A DNA stretch of 64,000 nucleotides, taken from assembly GCA_000149265.1 (NCBI GenBank), contig CH002614.1, forward strand, positions 209,786 to 273,785, written 5' to 3'. The DNA comes from Ciona savignyi. Its lineage: Eukaryota > Chordata > Ascidiacea > Phlebobranchia > Cionidae. A program made the position numbers and the translations under genes. The notes beneath the pieces were generated by a model that was not told the origin of the DNA, searched no databases, and saw only the letters and a program-made list of their open reading frames with translations. Below are positions 47,490 through 59,592 of the stretch, piece after piece (position 1 is the first letter of the stretch; each line of letters opens with the position of its first letter).

Positions 47490-49334
47490 TTTTTGTCCGT
47501 TTTTTTTTTCTTTTTTTTTTTCTTTTTTTTTCGTCAAACGCTTGACAGGCATGGCTTGTGGCTCCGACATCTACCAGAAGGGATAATGGAATCGCAATAA
47601 AACTTAGTCATTTGTTAGACCACATGGTCTAGATATGCAGAAACCAAAATTTTGGGTAATATACCTAGGGGAATTCCCCTGGGAGGTGAAAAACCAAAAC
47701 GGTATTTTTTTCAAAATTTTTAGCTTTTTTGGGCATAGCGCATGAACGGCTGCTCCAATTTTGATTAAATTTGGTAAAATAGTAGTGAGTTAGCCACTGC
47801 GTTACCAATTAGAAGAAACAAAATATTTACCTAGGAAAATACCCTAAAAATAAAGATATGTTTCTAAATCAAGATTGTGACAGGCATGGATTGTGGCTCC
47901 GACATCTAACAGAAAGGATAATGGAATCCCAATGAAACTTTGTCATTTGTTAGACCACATGGTCTAGATATGCACAAACTAAAATTTTTGGTAATAAATA
48001 CAGGGGAATTCCCTTGATACGTTAAAAACCTAAACGGTATTTTTTTCTAATTTTTTAGCTTTTTCGGGCATAGCGCTTGAACGGCTGCTCCAATTTTAAT
48101 CAGATTTGTTGAAATGTTAGTAATTAGTCACTTATTTAACACCTAAAGAAAATAAAAAACATCCCTTGGGAAATACCCCCAAAAAATAGGATTTTGTTCT
48201 CAAATCAGGATTGTGACAAGCATGCCATTTCACCCCGACATTTACCAAAAGGAGTAATGGAATCGCAAATAAATTTGACATTTGTTAGACAACATGGTCT
48301 AGATATGCAGAAATTAAAATTGTGGGTGATAAATTTAGGGAAATTCCCCTCAGACCTTAAAAATCAAAACGGTATTTTTTCTAAAAAAATAGCTTTTTAC
48401 GGGATAGCGCTTGAACAGATTCTCCAATTTTAATCAGATTTGGTAGAATGTAAGTGCATTAGTCACTGATTTAACACTTAAAACAAAAACAAAAAAGATT
48501 ACCTAATGAAATACCCTAAATAATAAGATTTTTTCCTCAAATCATGATACCAACATGAATGGCATGACGCCACGACATCTACCAGAAAGAGTAATGGAAT
48601 CGCAATAAAAATTTGACATTTGTAAGGGAACATGGTTTAGATATGCAGAAACTATAATGTTGGGTAAAAAATCTAGGGGAATTCCCCTGAGACGTTAAAA
48701 ACCAAAACGTTTTTTTCTAATAAATTATCTTTTTGGGGCATAGCGCTTGAACGGCTGCCCTAATTTTGATCAGATTTGGGGAAATGTTAGACCATTAAAC
48801 ACTCTGAGTCAATTTATTAAAACAAAGAAAACATTTACTTAGGGTAATTCCCTTAAAAACGAAAATATGTTCTTGAATTATGATTCTAACAGGCAGGCCA
48901 TATCGCACTGACATATCCATCAAGGAGTCGACAAAACTAAATAAAACTTTAAGAATTGTTACATAACATGACCCACATATGTAAAACAGAAACTTATCTA
49001 CTAAACCCAGGGAAATTCCCTGAAACCATGAAATCGGGCTATTTTGGAAATTTAGCTTTATTTTACCACCACGCTTGAAAACAAGCTTTAATTTAAAACA
49101 TTTGTGGTGAAATGTTCGTAAATTTAGGACGTTTATTCTTTTCTCAACTACACATGAAAAAGAAGTTTGGTCTAATAACTATGGGACCCATGCGTTTATG
49201 CTTGCAGAAACAAAGTAACATACTCGGTGTATAAAATACAAATTGTGGTTAGGGACCCTGTAGCATGAATATATGGCATACGACATGTGTTTTACAAATA
49301 GTGATGGTTAAACACGCTGGTTGACACTCTCTAG
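47490..49334 (+). mobile_element. Helitron-like element, tandem copy C
   Basis: Starts after the CTAG of copy B and ends CTCTCTAG at 49331-49334, followed by T and unrelated DNA. It retains all five subunits and the full tail, so it is the most complete copy without the extra segment. The open frame at 48194-48433 is a subunit shadow. Confidence 0.65.
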
Positions 49335-49675
49335 TAATTTATTAGTTTCAGCTTTTTTACCACCGTTATCTTACAAAACAGTGGGCTGTTTTACGAATGC
49401 TATATAGGTGTAAAATTAAGCCTAATTTGATTAGTCTTTTTTTGTGTAACTCTTTATTTATGAAAATCATGCTTAATGTATTCTATTCTAAAAGTAGTTA
49501 ACTAATCATTAAGTTGATCTGATCGAATACACATTATTGACTAATTTGTAGATATGGGTGGCACAAGGTTATGACATTTTACTGGAGTCCGAATTGTAAA
49601 TGTAATACACAGATGAAATCGTTAGTATGGGAATTGATCGCTACGGTTGGTGCTTTAGTAATAAAGAAACCTATT

Positions 49676-49800
49676 GTCCGACGGATTAGTCTGGTGGTTA
49701 GTGCGTCGCCTTTCAGCCGAAGGGTTTCAGGTACTAAACTGGTCGCTAGGACTTAACGGACATTGCCTGAACCCAGCGGATTAATGGGTTCTACAAAACT
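49676..49800 (+). repeat. tRNA-derived SINE, longer type
   Basis: GGATTAGTCTGGTGGTTAGTGCG (A box region) is followed by an AAGGGTTTCAGGTACTAAACTGG B-box region. The body contains GGACATTGCCTGAACCCAGC and ends GGTTCTACAAA. The body matches 57635-57837 and 4206-4395 on the opposite strand. Confidence 0.6.
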
Positions 49801-50951
49801 AACATAACCATTAACACATATAATACACTATTACTACATTTATGGTACATAAATAGATAGATAATATAATGCGAACAGATAATATAATAATCTCCTTCTT
49901 CAACCGTGTTCCGGGAATATCCATAAAAATGTTTTAACCCCTAATATTAATAAAAAAAGATATCAATTAAGTTGAAAAGATTAGGATACTTTCTTTTATT
50001 ATGCGTTCGCATACTTAGATCCGCGATTATAAAAAAATAAGGCAGTTTTGGGCATTTTGGAGGCACCATTTTTATAAAATAACGGAACAAACAAGTCCCT
50101 CACAAATTTATAAGTAATTTGTAGAAAAAAATTGCTGCTCGACCCCATCTCCTATTAGTCTTAATCCAAAGAAAGGCAATTCCCCCTCACTGGTTTGGGT
50201 AAAGTTGTGTTTTTGGGGATGTAAGCCTACAACAAAACGATTAAATATGAGTATTTGGCTCCTCGCATCTTTTTTGTTCGTATAAAAAACAGTATTGTGA
50301 GTAAAAACAATACGCATCAATTTCGACTCTGAAGGAGACCCATAATTAATATGCAATTCCCTGAAAGTCCAAGGAAACTTAATTACTTTACTAAAACCTC
50401 GTAAAAAGTGTTTGGTAAAGCATGAGCATTACGCAGAAAACAAGTGAAATCGATATGAGTCGCGTGAATTCGAAAGGACCCATATCTGTATCTTAATGCC
50501 AGTGCGATGACATTTTAACACAAAAAGGACAGAATAAAGTGTTGCTTTTACTCTGTGTAGGTCCTAGCATCTTTGCAAAACACAAAAAATGCCAGCTACT
50601 GTGTCTTCTATTGATATTTACCACTTATGAAACACGGAATGGAGTTGTAACTCATATTGTTTAACCGCACCCCTCACCTGATCCACTCATAGAAATCAAA
50701 AATAAAAATTATGTCAATTTATTTCACACAGACAATAGTTTCGATAACAGCTCAACATATTTTTTGGCTACAGTAGTATTAATAATACCCTTTCGAACTA
50801 TAACCCTATAAGACGAAACTTTTTATATTACGTGTAACTAGTTTTGTTTTATTTTATATTTCTGAGATATCAACTTTGATATTGTTACAGCTTCTCCGTT
50901 GCCTTTTTTTGTTTAGCTCTCTCTATTTATTGAAACCCTTGTCTGATTTTA

Positions 50952-51014
50952 GGCAAGGAAAGAGCTGTCAAAGTGTATTAGATTCTCTGCGTTTGAAGTA
51001 TTCATTTTAAGGTC
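50952..51014 (+). promoter_or_regulatory. Possible (trans-)splice acceptor and 5' UTR of the PICALM gene
   Basis: Pyrimidine-rich DNA ends in TCTGATTTTAG at 50952, and a second TTTTAAG ends at 51011, three bases before the ATG. Tunicates trans-splice a short leader onto many mRNAs, so either could be a leader acceptor. The sequence alone cannot separate this from ordinary cis-splicing or chance. Confidence 0.3.
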
Positions 51015-52832
51015 ATGGCTGGTCAATCAATTAGCGATCGTTTTAATGCAGCCCAACATACCATAATTGGTTCAGAAATGTCCAAGAGCGTATGTAAAGC
51101 CACAACAACGGAAGTTATGGGTCCAAAGAAAAAGCACTTGGATTACTTAAGATCTTTGACTAATGAAACGAACGTCAACATTCCTGAGTTAACCGATATG
51201 TTGGTTGAAAGAAGCAAACAACCAAAGTGGGTTGTGGTGTTCAAAGCATTAATTTCAACGCATCACTTAATGTGTTATGGAAATGAAATATTTCTCCAGC
51301 ACGCCGCGTCACGAAATTCGCTCTTTAATTTGACTCATTTTCTTGATAATTCCGGGGTTCAAGGATATGACATGTCAACCTACATACGGCGATACAGTAA
51401 ATATCTGAATGAGAAAGCATTATCATACCGTACTGTTGCTTATGACTTTACCAGAGTCAAACGTGGTAAAGATGGTGGCGTGCTTCGATCTTTATCATCA
51501 GAGAAGCTAATAAAAACCCTGCCCACTATTCAGAAACAGATGGATGCTCTTCTGGAATTTGATGCAAGCCCAAATGAATTGACAAGCGGAGTAATAAACT
51601 CCGCTTTTGTCCTCATATTCAAGGATCTTATTCGTCTCTTTGCATGCTACAACGATGGAATTATTAATCTATTGGAAAAATACTTCGAAATGAAGAAAGC
51701 TCAATGCAAAGAAAGTCTTGATATTTATAAAAAGTTTCTTACAAGAATGGAAAAGGTTTCCGAAATGCTTAAGGTAGCTGAGCAAGTTGGAATTGATAAA
51801 GGGGATATTCCCGATCTGACCAAAGCGCCTAATAGTTTATTAGATGCACTGGAGCAACATTTAGCAGCTATGGATGGGAAAAAAACAGATGGGAAGCGAC
51901 AGGGACCTACAGCTGCGCAAGTTAGCTCATTCAACGCATTCAATACATCTATACAAAGTATTGACGAAAAAGATAAATTAACTGCTCTTGCTGAAGAAGA
52001 AGATCGTTTGAATCAATTCAAAATGAGAAAAGAAAATGAGGCCACTGTTGCTACAGGCAGCAACCCTGTAAGCTTTTCACCTCCAGCAGTCAAACCAAGC
52101 TCACCGCCTAAACAGCAGCAAAGTTCTTTAGAAATGGATCTCTTCGGCTCAACATCATCTAGCTTTACCCAAAGTTCTCAACAGCCCACAATGGACCTCT
52201 TTGGTTCACTGAATGTGCAAGCTACACCACAGCCACCGATGCAAAACAATGCGATGTATGGAAACACTGGAATGAACCTTTTTCCACAGCAAACCACAAA
52301 TTCCTTCATGCCAATGCAACCAGCTCAAACCAATACCACAACTGACTTGTTTGCACCAATGTCATCTGATCCATTTGCACCAACTGGGAACACACTGGCA
52401 CCTACACGTGCTGGTGCTCCTAATCAACAAATGAACTTGCAGAAACAACCCTTAAATAATCAGGTACCCAACAATGGCAATCTTGATTCAGCATTGGCTA
52501 GTGCTTACGAGAATTTGGCACTTGGACAGCGCAACAATTTTGGTCAAATGAAGCCCGAAAACCGTCAACTTACAGGTGGTGGTGCCTATGTTCCTACTGT
52601 TGCACAAAGCACAATGATGGCACCAAGTGGATATTATGGTGCTCCGATGATGGGAGCCCAACCCCAAATGTACCCTCAAATGGCAGGCGGAATGAATACC
52701 ATGGGTATGGTTCGGCCTCAAGGTATGTATGGTCAGCCAATGGCATACCAGCAGCCACCAGTACAAGCTACAACCCCAAATCAACAAAACCTTAACCCCA
52801 ACAATCCGTTTGGACCAATGATTCAGTTTTAA
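51015..52832 (+). CDS. PICALM: Phosphatidylinositol-binding clathrin assembly protein (PICALM/AP180 family), intronless
   Basis: This 605-residue endocytic adaptor links PtdIns(4,5)P2-rich membrane to clathrin and AP-2 and sorts small R-SNAREs. Residues 1 to about 290 form the ANTH domain. K28, K38, K40 and H41 match the lipid-binding residues of mammalian CALM (VCKATT...GPKKKHLDYL), and NELTSGVIN, LEKYFEMK, YKKFLTRM and GDIPDL are conserved. The rest is a low-complexity Q/N/P/M-rich tail with short binding motifs: DLF near residues 375, 393 and 444, DPF near 452 and NPF at 597-599. It ends NNPFGPMIQF, close to the vertebrate C-terminus. Vertebrate orthologues have many introns; here the frame is one exon with no frame damage, so it is functional by appearance. 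ATG 51015 gives the conserved MAGQS start. Confidence 0.96.
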   Translation: MAGQSISDRFNAAQHTIIGSEMSKSVCKATTTEVMGPKKKHLDYLRSLTNETNVNIPELTDMLVERSKQPKWVVVFKALISTHHLMCYGNEIFLQHAASRNSLFNLTHFLDNSGVQGYDMSTYIRRYSKYLNEKALSYRTVAYDFTRVKRGKDGGVLRSLSSEKLIKTLPTIQKQMDALLEFDASPNELTSGVINSAFVLIFKDLIRLFACYNDGIINLLEKYFEMKKAQCKESLDIYKKFLTRMEKVSEMLKVAEQVGIDKGDIPDLTKAPNSLLDALEQHLAAMDGKKTDGKRQGPTAAQVSSFNAFNTSIQSIDEKDKLTALAEEEDRLNQFKMRKENEATVATGSNPVSFSPPAVKPSSPPKQQQSSLEMDLFGSTSSSFTQSSQQPTMDLFGSLNVQATPQPPMQNNAMYGNTGMNLFPQQTTNSFMPMQPAQTNTTTDLFAPMSSDPFAPTGNTLAPTRAGAPNQQMNLQKQPLNNQVPNNGNLDSALASAYENLALGQRNNFGQMKPENRQLTGGGAYVPTVAQSTMMAPSGYYGAPMMGAQPQMYPQMAGGMNTMGMVRPQGMYGQPMAYQQPPVQATTPNQQNLNPNNPFGPMIQF

Positions 52833-53200
52833 TTCTACACATAAATTGACAATTCAGGTTTAAGTTCCGAGACAAAGACATTGGAAATCAAACAAACTAG
52901 CACCTCACGTAATTGGACAACCAATATTACAGTGAGACTCTTATTTGAACTACATTTTTATCTATTTCATTATTGTACTAACATCTCAGCTTACTATATT
53001 ATAAAGTATGTATAAATTATTACCAAATGGCAAGCCATTTTTGGTGAATGTTGTAGTTTTTTCTATATTTTATTTAGTTGTATACCAAAACTTGAAATAT
53101 AGAGGTAATAGTTTGGTGAAAGTCAGAAAGTAATTTAGAGTATGAAATATATTGTACTATTTATTAAACAATGCACTTTAATGCCCCACAATGACAATGG
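52833..53200 (+). other. Probable 3' UTR of the PICALM gene
   Basis: AT-rich DNA follows the stop. The best polyadenylation candidate is ATTAAA at 53163-53168; no AATAAA was seen closer. Extent is inferred. Confidence 0.35.
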
Positions 53201-56200
53201 ATAACGTTAAGCTATATTTGTTTTGTGACAACAATTCACACGTTCGGGTAATATTTGATTTAAATTAAATTGAACGGCGGTGGAAGTAGCAAATTATAAA
53301 TCTAACGATAACAGTGGGCTACGTGGTCGAAGACGGTAATATGTTCATACCAGTATTTAGTGCATAACATCTTTGCGTCGCAATTTGAGATGGAGTTCTC
53401 TGATTTACAATCATCCAGCGGCGATACGATTTCATATATATGGCTTCTATTGTAACTACATTCGGCCGTAGCTGTTAGCTTAATTATCTGGGCAATCGAT
53501 AGAAGCCTCCCTGGTGAAAAACGATTTGGTTGTACATGACCTTAATTTGTGGTATTAGTCCCTATACTGTATTTCGTATGCTGTGTTTTAGCACAGACTT
53601 GGCAATCTCTTTTAAAACTTTGTTTATCCGTGCGTCATTATGCTGAATGTAATGACGTATTGAGCACTTCCGTCGCATTCAGATTGAATGTTCTATTTCG
53701 GTGGCATTACTTCAACGGGGTGCGTTATACAGCTTGATAAATCTGCAATTGTACCTGGTCAATTTAAGTTGATCTCTATATGTATATAAATATTATGTAG
53801 TGTCTTGCAGATGTTGTATATAAGATCTCCATCCTTGCAATCGTAAACTTTACGTTTGGACCATAAACAATACTTGTAGTTTTTACCCAGCACCGTTGAG
53901 TGTATGATTTTATACCCACTATCTTCTATTACATCATTTAATTTAACTGGCTCTAAATCAACAAAATTTACTTGTAAAAATGTTATCATTCCATGTTGTG
54001 TATTTGTTTTACATGTTGATTGTTAAAGTAAACATTATCTACATTAAATTTACACAGGCACGTTTAGTTTGCATTCTTCGCTATGCAATTGCATTATCAC
54101 AGTTAATAATCCACTAATTGTACCAATAACTGTTCACCCATTGTACCATCCTGTATTCTTATTCTCCGCGACGCGCAATCGGCTTTTAAATCTCATACCT
54201 ATATTTTACTTACTGTGTACGTGCATAGTCTTTCTTCATCGTTCTGTACAGCTACCAATGTAAAACATGATTGTATCCACAAATATTGCAATTACCAATA
54301 GATAAAATATATAACTTTAAAATATCGAATTATAACTCACAATTCGAATGTTATACTGGACACACGTATAAATATGTTGTACATTTGAAACACGTAGTAG
54401 TCTTTAAATATTTATTCACTCCTTGTACTTTATGATCAGATGACCAATACAATGTTCGAAATTTCACTTGTTGTCGAGTTATAGTAGTGGAAGAAGAGTA
54501 TTTTTGTCAGTGCGACTTTAAAAATACTGTTTAATAGCTTGAATTGCCGCAAATTTTATTCAAATAATATCAAACTAAATATACTACCTCGAGGTGGTTT
54601 CATTCCTTACAAAACACGAACAGTGGGAAATGGTCTCGAAATTAGATTGCGACAGTGCTCTGATATTTGTGATTGACGTCCAAAATGTCTCGCTAAATTG
54701 ATAAAGTGCAAGGTAATTCTTTTCCCTCGGGGTAGGGATACGAGTCATGTTATCAATAGTGTTATCAATAGTGGTTTTTGTTAAAGAAAGGAATGTCAAC
54801 TTTTTTTGTAGGTTTCGTAAATCGGTGGTGCCCATAACTCGTCGGTCGATTGCATGGGGAGCCATTTGCCTGATCACCAAGCAATGCACATAACGAACAC
54901 CTTTTTAAGTAAAACCTATTTCGTTGAGTTGTCGGGAAAAGTACAAACTGGTTGCAGGTTTAATTGCGGGCTACATGATATCAACGCGTCACTTAGCCAA
55001 ATGCGTATCGATTCAGCAGAATCAATTGGTTAAGGAATCGAAGCAAGTCTGGTATGAAACAATGTTCGCACTTTAATATATATGACAGTATAACTGTGGG
55101 CATACAAGATTCTATAAAAAAACGCCAATTAGAACACACGTCCGTGTGAGAACGCACATCAAAACAAAAAAAAAGTTTTTTAATTCAGTTATCGTTATGC
55201 ACATAATTTAAACATTTGTCTTACTTGAATTTTGTCATCGAGATTTTATATGCCTTGCACCTGAAACAGACAGTTCAAACCACAGATAAAATTTAGTTGT
55301 TGGGCCACGCAGTCCGGGATAAACCTTTTCAACAAACAAAATCCATTTTCCGCAGTTATGCGTGTTCTATTTAACGCAGTGTTCTGGGTGTCTTCACTTG
55401 TTTATTCATTTATTTGTATTTTGTCACACTTACTAATTATTCGTATTTTGTGGTGAGTTTGGGCTTTACGACCGATTTCGTTTTACAGCTATGGGAAACG
55501 ATTAAAATATATTTACCAAGTCTTTGTAATGCAAAGTGACCTCGTACAAATGCTTTTACCTAGAATCCACGCACAAAACATACAAGCGTTATCTTCTTTT
55601 AAAATCCAAAATTTAAGTTTGTTTCTGTGAGTTAAACGTAATGCTTTTAAATCAACAATTTTCGACTGACCCCTCGACACCCACGCAACGGTCGTTTTTC
55701 ATTTTTGCCGCCAATTATATTTTCACAGTCGATATTTTGCGGCGTGAAAGGATTATTCACTTTAAAATATAAAGCCAGTTGTAAGTGTGTAAAATGAACT
55801 AAAAACAAATCGACTTAAAAGAACCAAATTTGCTTTGGAATATTTCTTAATATGTATAAATACATAAGCAATTATAATCCACTCCTAACAAAGAAAAAAC
55901 AGCTAAACAATTAAGTCTAACATAATTCGATGAAGAATATTAATACGAACAAAAAGTGATTCAAACTCGGTTTAAAAAGTTATTCGGGGAAATCCCCCAA
56001 AACTTAATCCTGTTGAAACCGGTGAAAAGTTTTCTGTTACAGCACGATACAAATCACACGTTACTTGGTCATTAAGTAATCCTTTTGGCGATGTCTCGGA
56101 AGGGCAAACGCTCGGTCATGGAATATTCCTAGGCTAAAAAATTAGTTGGTTAATAATTAATATTAGCCAAGGCACAGCTACACGAACTAGCATTAAACAT

Positions 56201-56329
56201 TCGAGAAAGGTGCGCTACATGGTACATTTGTCAATAAATGGTGGCACAAAGTAGTAGGCAGGATGGACGGGTAAAAACAATCTAAAAGATCTAGTTACGG
56301 TTTTGTCCTTTTTCTGTTTTTGTGGGTAA

Positions 56330-57055
56330 ATAAGCATAATCTCAAACTGTTAGTAGTTAACCCCAAAGGACACACCCCGCGGTTCTGAGAAACAAAATCG
56401 ACCCTTTTAAAAAAAATTTACCTTCATTTCAGCATAAAACTTGATAACAAGATGCTCCAATCTACAATACATTTAGTGAAATGGTACGTTGCCCACTATT
56501 GTTAAAAATACAAACAAATGACAGACATGCCTTGTCGATCTGACGTTTCGCAGAAGAAGTTATAGATTTAGATTTAAACATTAAGTGTTGTTTTAAAGTA
56601 AAAATTTCTAGAAAAGCGCAAAAAAAGAAATTAAGACCAGGGAAAACACTGCCTGAATTTAAAACAATACATCCAAAAGTATGTTGGGATCTGAAAAAAA
56701 TATATAGAAACAAAATTACCTATAGTCTAAACCAAAACCAATAAAAAAGAGAATATTAACATAAATTGCAAAGATGTAAGAACTATATTTTTCCATCTTT
56801 AGCGTTTTTTTTGTATTACCAAGATAGAAAAGTATACTTCACAAATAATGAAGATGTCTCTAGAGTTTGTACTATGGGTCACTGCGGGGTTGGGCAATCA
56901 GATTAAAAGTTTAAGGATGTTATTACCTCACATGGTCAAGATATTGCTAAATCAGAATTTTGATAAATAGCACTAAGGTATAACACTTGTCTTAGTCCTC
57001 TCAAATTCCATGTAATACAAATTTCAAATTACCATGGGATAGTTTGTAACACATA
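56330..57055 (+). repeat. Decayed relic of the subunit-repeat element
   Basis: Several landmarks of the array subunit occur in the right order but strongly diverged. They are 'GATGCTCCAATCTACAATACATT', 'ACAGACATGCCTTGTCGATCTGAC', 'GCAGAAGAAGTTATAG' and 'CTCACATGGTCAAGATATTGC'. This suggests an old insertion of the same family in + orientation. Boundaries are uncertain. Confidence 0.45.
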
Positions 57056-57634
57056 TTTAGAGTCAAAATGTCTTTTACAAACAGTGTTGGCTGATGGTGT
57101 TTATCAGTCGCTAGTTTTGTGATGAAGTCAGTAGTTTTGTGACATAATGCTAAAACGCTGTAACAAGCTGTTTATTTTCTGTGTTTGAGTGTTCTTTTTG
57201 GACACTTGTCAAGTTTAATTAAAAACTTAAAATATATAATACCCATGCGAACATTAATGCGTAATATCTTGAGTTTTATAGGTTTACTGCATCTTTGTTT
57301 GCCACTTGCTCTGTGCCTTAGTTCTCACAATTAACTAAATCGCAAAAAAATACAGAATAACTAGAATGTGTCAACACTTACATCACTATTTGTAAAAACA
57401 TATTAAAATTGTATTATGTTTCTGCTAGAATTAAGAGCTTAGTGAGTTACGAGTCATAAATTATATTTATTTATTTTTGGAAAAAACTATAAGAGGTTGC
57501 TGAGTGAAAATAAATTTTAAATTGGTTCGATATTTTTGTTTAGGGTATTACTAAAAACGGATATATCATCATAGGCTCGGATAGGTATAGATGAGATAGG
57601 ATATTCGTGTTTATCCTCGTGAATGGGACCGTAG

Positions 57635-57837
57635 GTTTACCGGAGCTATTGCAGTGTGTTGTGTATGATTCATACGTTCCTTTAATTTGGTAGAACCCTT
57701 TAATCCGCTGGGTTCAGAATATGTCCGTAAAGTGCCTTGTCCAAGGACACAACCGACGAGTTAGCGACCAGTTTCGTACCTACAACCTTTCGGTTGGAAG
57801 GTGTCGCACCAAACCATCAGACTAACCGGTCGGACAA
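57635..57837 (-). repeat. tRNA-derived SINE, longer type (minus strand)
   Basis: On the minus strand the head is GTCCGACCGGTTAGTCTGATGG and the B-box region AAGGTTGTAGGTACGAAACTGG. The body contains GTTGTGTCCTTGGAC and GAACCCAGCGGATTAAAGGG. It aligns with 49676-49800 and 4206-4395 and is one of the better preserved copies. Confidence 0.65.
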
Positions 57838-58499
57838 TATTTAGGTTTTATCTGTAAATTAAAAAACGCAGCAGAATTATCACAAATAGTCAGATTACTT
57901 CGAGAACACGGAAGGTAGTCTTATCACTCGGGTAACCGTCAAATATTTTCTACCAATAATAGTTCTAATGAATATGGATGGTGCGTTATAATTTCTGACT
58001 ATTATGTTTTGCGGGGCATCGCCATTTAACACATTACAAAACACCGATCAACGATGTATTACAGCATTATCGAAAATTCCACGGGAAAGTCCCATATTTA
58101 GTTTTCCAAGTTTACGCTTTACTTCGTGTACAAACTCAGTTTACATATGACAGAGCTTGTTAACATTGGTGGAAAAGTTAAGCTATTGTAGCCTATAAAT
58201 TATTGAAAGCATGAACTTTTTCGTTTTGCGTTTTTGTGACAATTGCACTTCTACTAAAATGTATTTAAAATACTTTAACAAAATTATTATTCTGAAGAAG
58301 AGCAAATTGGGCAGACAAGAAAAAAATATTTTATCATTCAGGCAAGACAAATTACATGCAAGTATTAGGGCCTACATAGTAAAACAAAGCAGATTCGTTG
58401 TCAAAGCTTCGTTTCCTAAATATTTAGTTGCAATATTAGTAATCTGTCAATACATAAATCTGTGGTCAATAGAACCAATGATTATAAAAATATAGAATA

Positions 58500-59015
58500 C
58501 AGTAGAACCCCGCTTACCTGACCACCTATGGGACCGTGACCAAGCGGTCGCGTTACCGGGGTGGTCGTGTTAGTGAATTTTAATTTGGAGCAAGTTGTTG
58601 TTATATGCAGCTTAAATGTCTGCATTTTTTTTAAATTTTCACCAAATGCCATTATTTTTATCCGATACTGCAGAATGAATTTAATACCAAAGTTTCTCTT
58701 GTAAGATTCAGGACTGTTTGCCACATTTTCTTTCGCGTGTGCTTATTTATTCTTATTGTTTTGATGATAAAAGAAATTTAACCTTATTATTTTGGTGAAA
58801 ATGGCACATTATTTAGCACATGTGGTCACTTAAGCGAAGTCAAATTTGAAGTTTTGGACCAAAATATGGCGGTCCTGGTCTGGAAACCGGGGTGGTCGCG
58901 GCATTGAAACAGAATACAATGCATTACTATAGTAAATTATTTGGGACGGCACGAAAGTGGTCCTGATAATGAGGTGGTCGTGTTATCGAGGTGGTCTCCA
59001 AGCGGGGTTCCACTG
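58500..59015. mobile_element. pogo/Tigger-like MITE, second copy
   Basis: 516 bp with ends CAGTAGAACCCCGCTTACC and GCGGGGTTCCACTG. It is flanked by TA (58498-58499, 59016-59017) and aligns end to end with the nested copy at 40422-40956. It encodes no protein. It lies about 500 bp upstream of the first readable MPDU1 exon. Confidence 0.8.
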
Positions 59016-59513
59016 TATATATCTTTTTATAATCATTGATAGAATATAACCACGCACCTCGTGACGTGTCCACATACGAATTACGAACGCGAGCGGACGC
59101 ATTTTTTATACGCTTGCTCAACAACGCTGTGGGTTTGGGCAATCTATGTATGGACGCGACTTCAATGAGTACTTTAAGTTAAACTACTTTTGACTGAAAT
59201 TGTGCCTTGCGTATTTGACACATTTGGACACAAAACTTTCGTATTCGCTACTTTATTCATACGAGGCTCTAGTGTCACCCATATGTCGCTGTAGTGAAAA
59301 CTACTTTTGCCTGAATTAATGGTTATTGTTCGGCGTGATATAAAAACTTTGTAGTGGTGGACGGCATCATCACATACTCTATTTAACACTATCTAAGGTT
59401 TAAATATATACACGGTATATGGTATAATTATATCAGTGTGATCTAATATGTATTTTTATTTAGATTGTAAGGACCAACAAGTAAAGCGTAGTATTAACAA
59501 CCATTCTTGGAAA
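59016..59513. other. Upstream DNA of MPDU1, possible 5' UTR
   Basis: No gene is seen. A TTTTTATTTAG acceptor-like signal ends at 59463. The MPDU1 frame stays open from there to the chosen ATG at 59514, so a longer N-terminus from an unseen exon, or a trans-spliced 5' UTR, is possible. Confidence 0.4.
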
Positions 59514-59592
59514 ATGTTTAAACAAGTTATGAATGTTTTTATGACTGACCACTGCTATGACAACTTTTTTTTAGACTTCAACTTTCTTGATG
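59514..59592 (+). CDS. MPDU1: MPDU1 exon a: N-terminal segment
   Basis: Encodes MFKQVMNVFMTDHCYDNFF and the rest of the FNFLD block, matching the vertebrate LPEKCY..LF..(F/W) region. The donor is GATG|GTAAGC. The frame is open upstream to 59463, so the true exon start is uncertain. Confidence 0.8.

Larger units (their letters stand above)
49335..51014. other. Intergenic DNA upstream of the clathrin-assembly gene
   Basis: Contains a SINE (49676-49800) and then about 1.2 kb of AT-rich DNA with no gene. The last 140 bp hold long pyrimidine tracts and two possible splice acceptors (TCTGATTTTAG at 50952 and TTCATTTTAAG at 51011). These could mark an unseen 5' exon or a trans-splice site. Confidence 0.55.
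53201..58499. other. Gene-free region with repeat relics
   Basis: No open frame has family features over about 5.3 kb. A decayed copy of the subunit repeat lies at about 56.3-57.05 kb and a SINE at 57635-57837. The remainder is AT-rich unique-looking DNA. Confidence 0.55.

Noticed and set aside
43347-49334. CRISPR array
   Set aside because: Repeat units are ~335 bp, imperfect and contiguous without unique spacers, in an animal-type genome.
51725-51943. Minus-strand frames within PICALM
   Set aside because: Shadows of the long, clearly conserved plus-strand gene.
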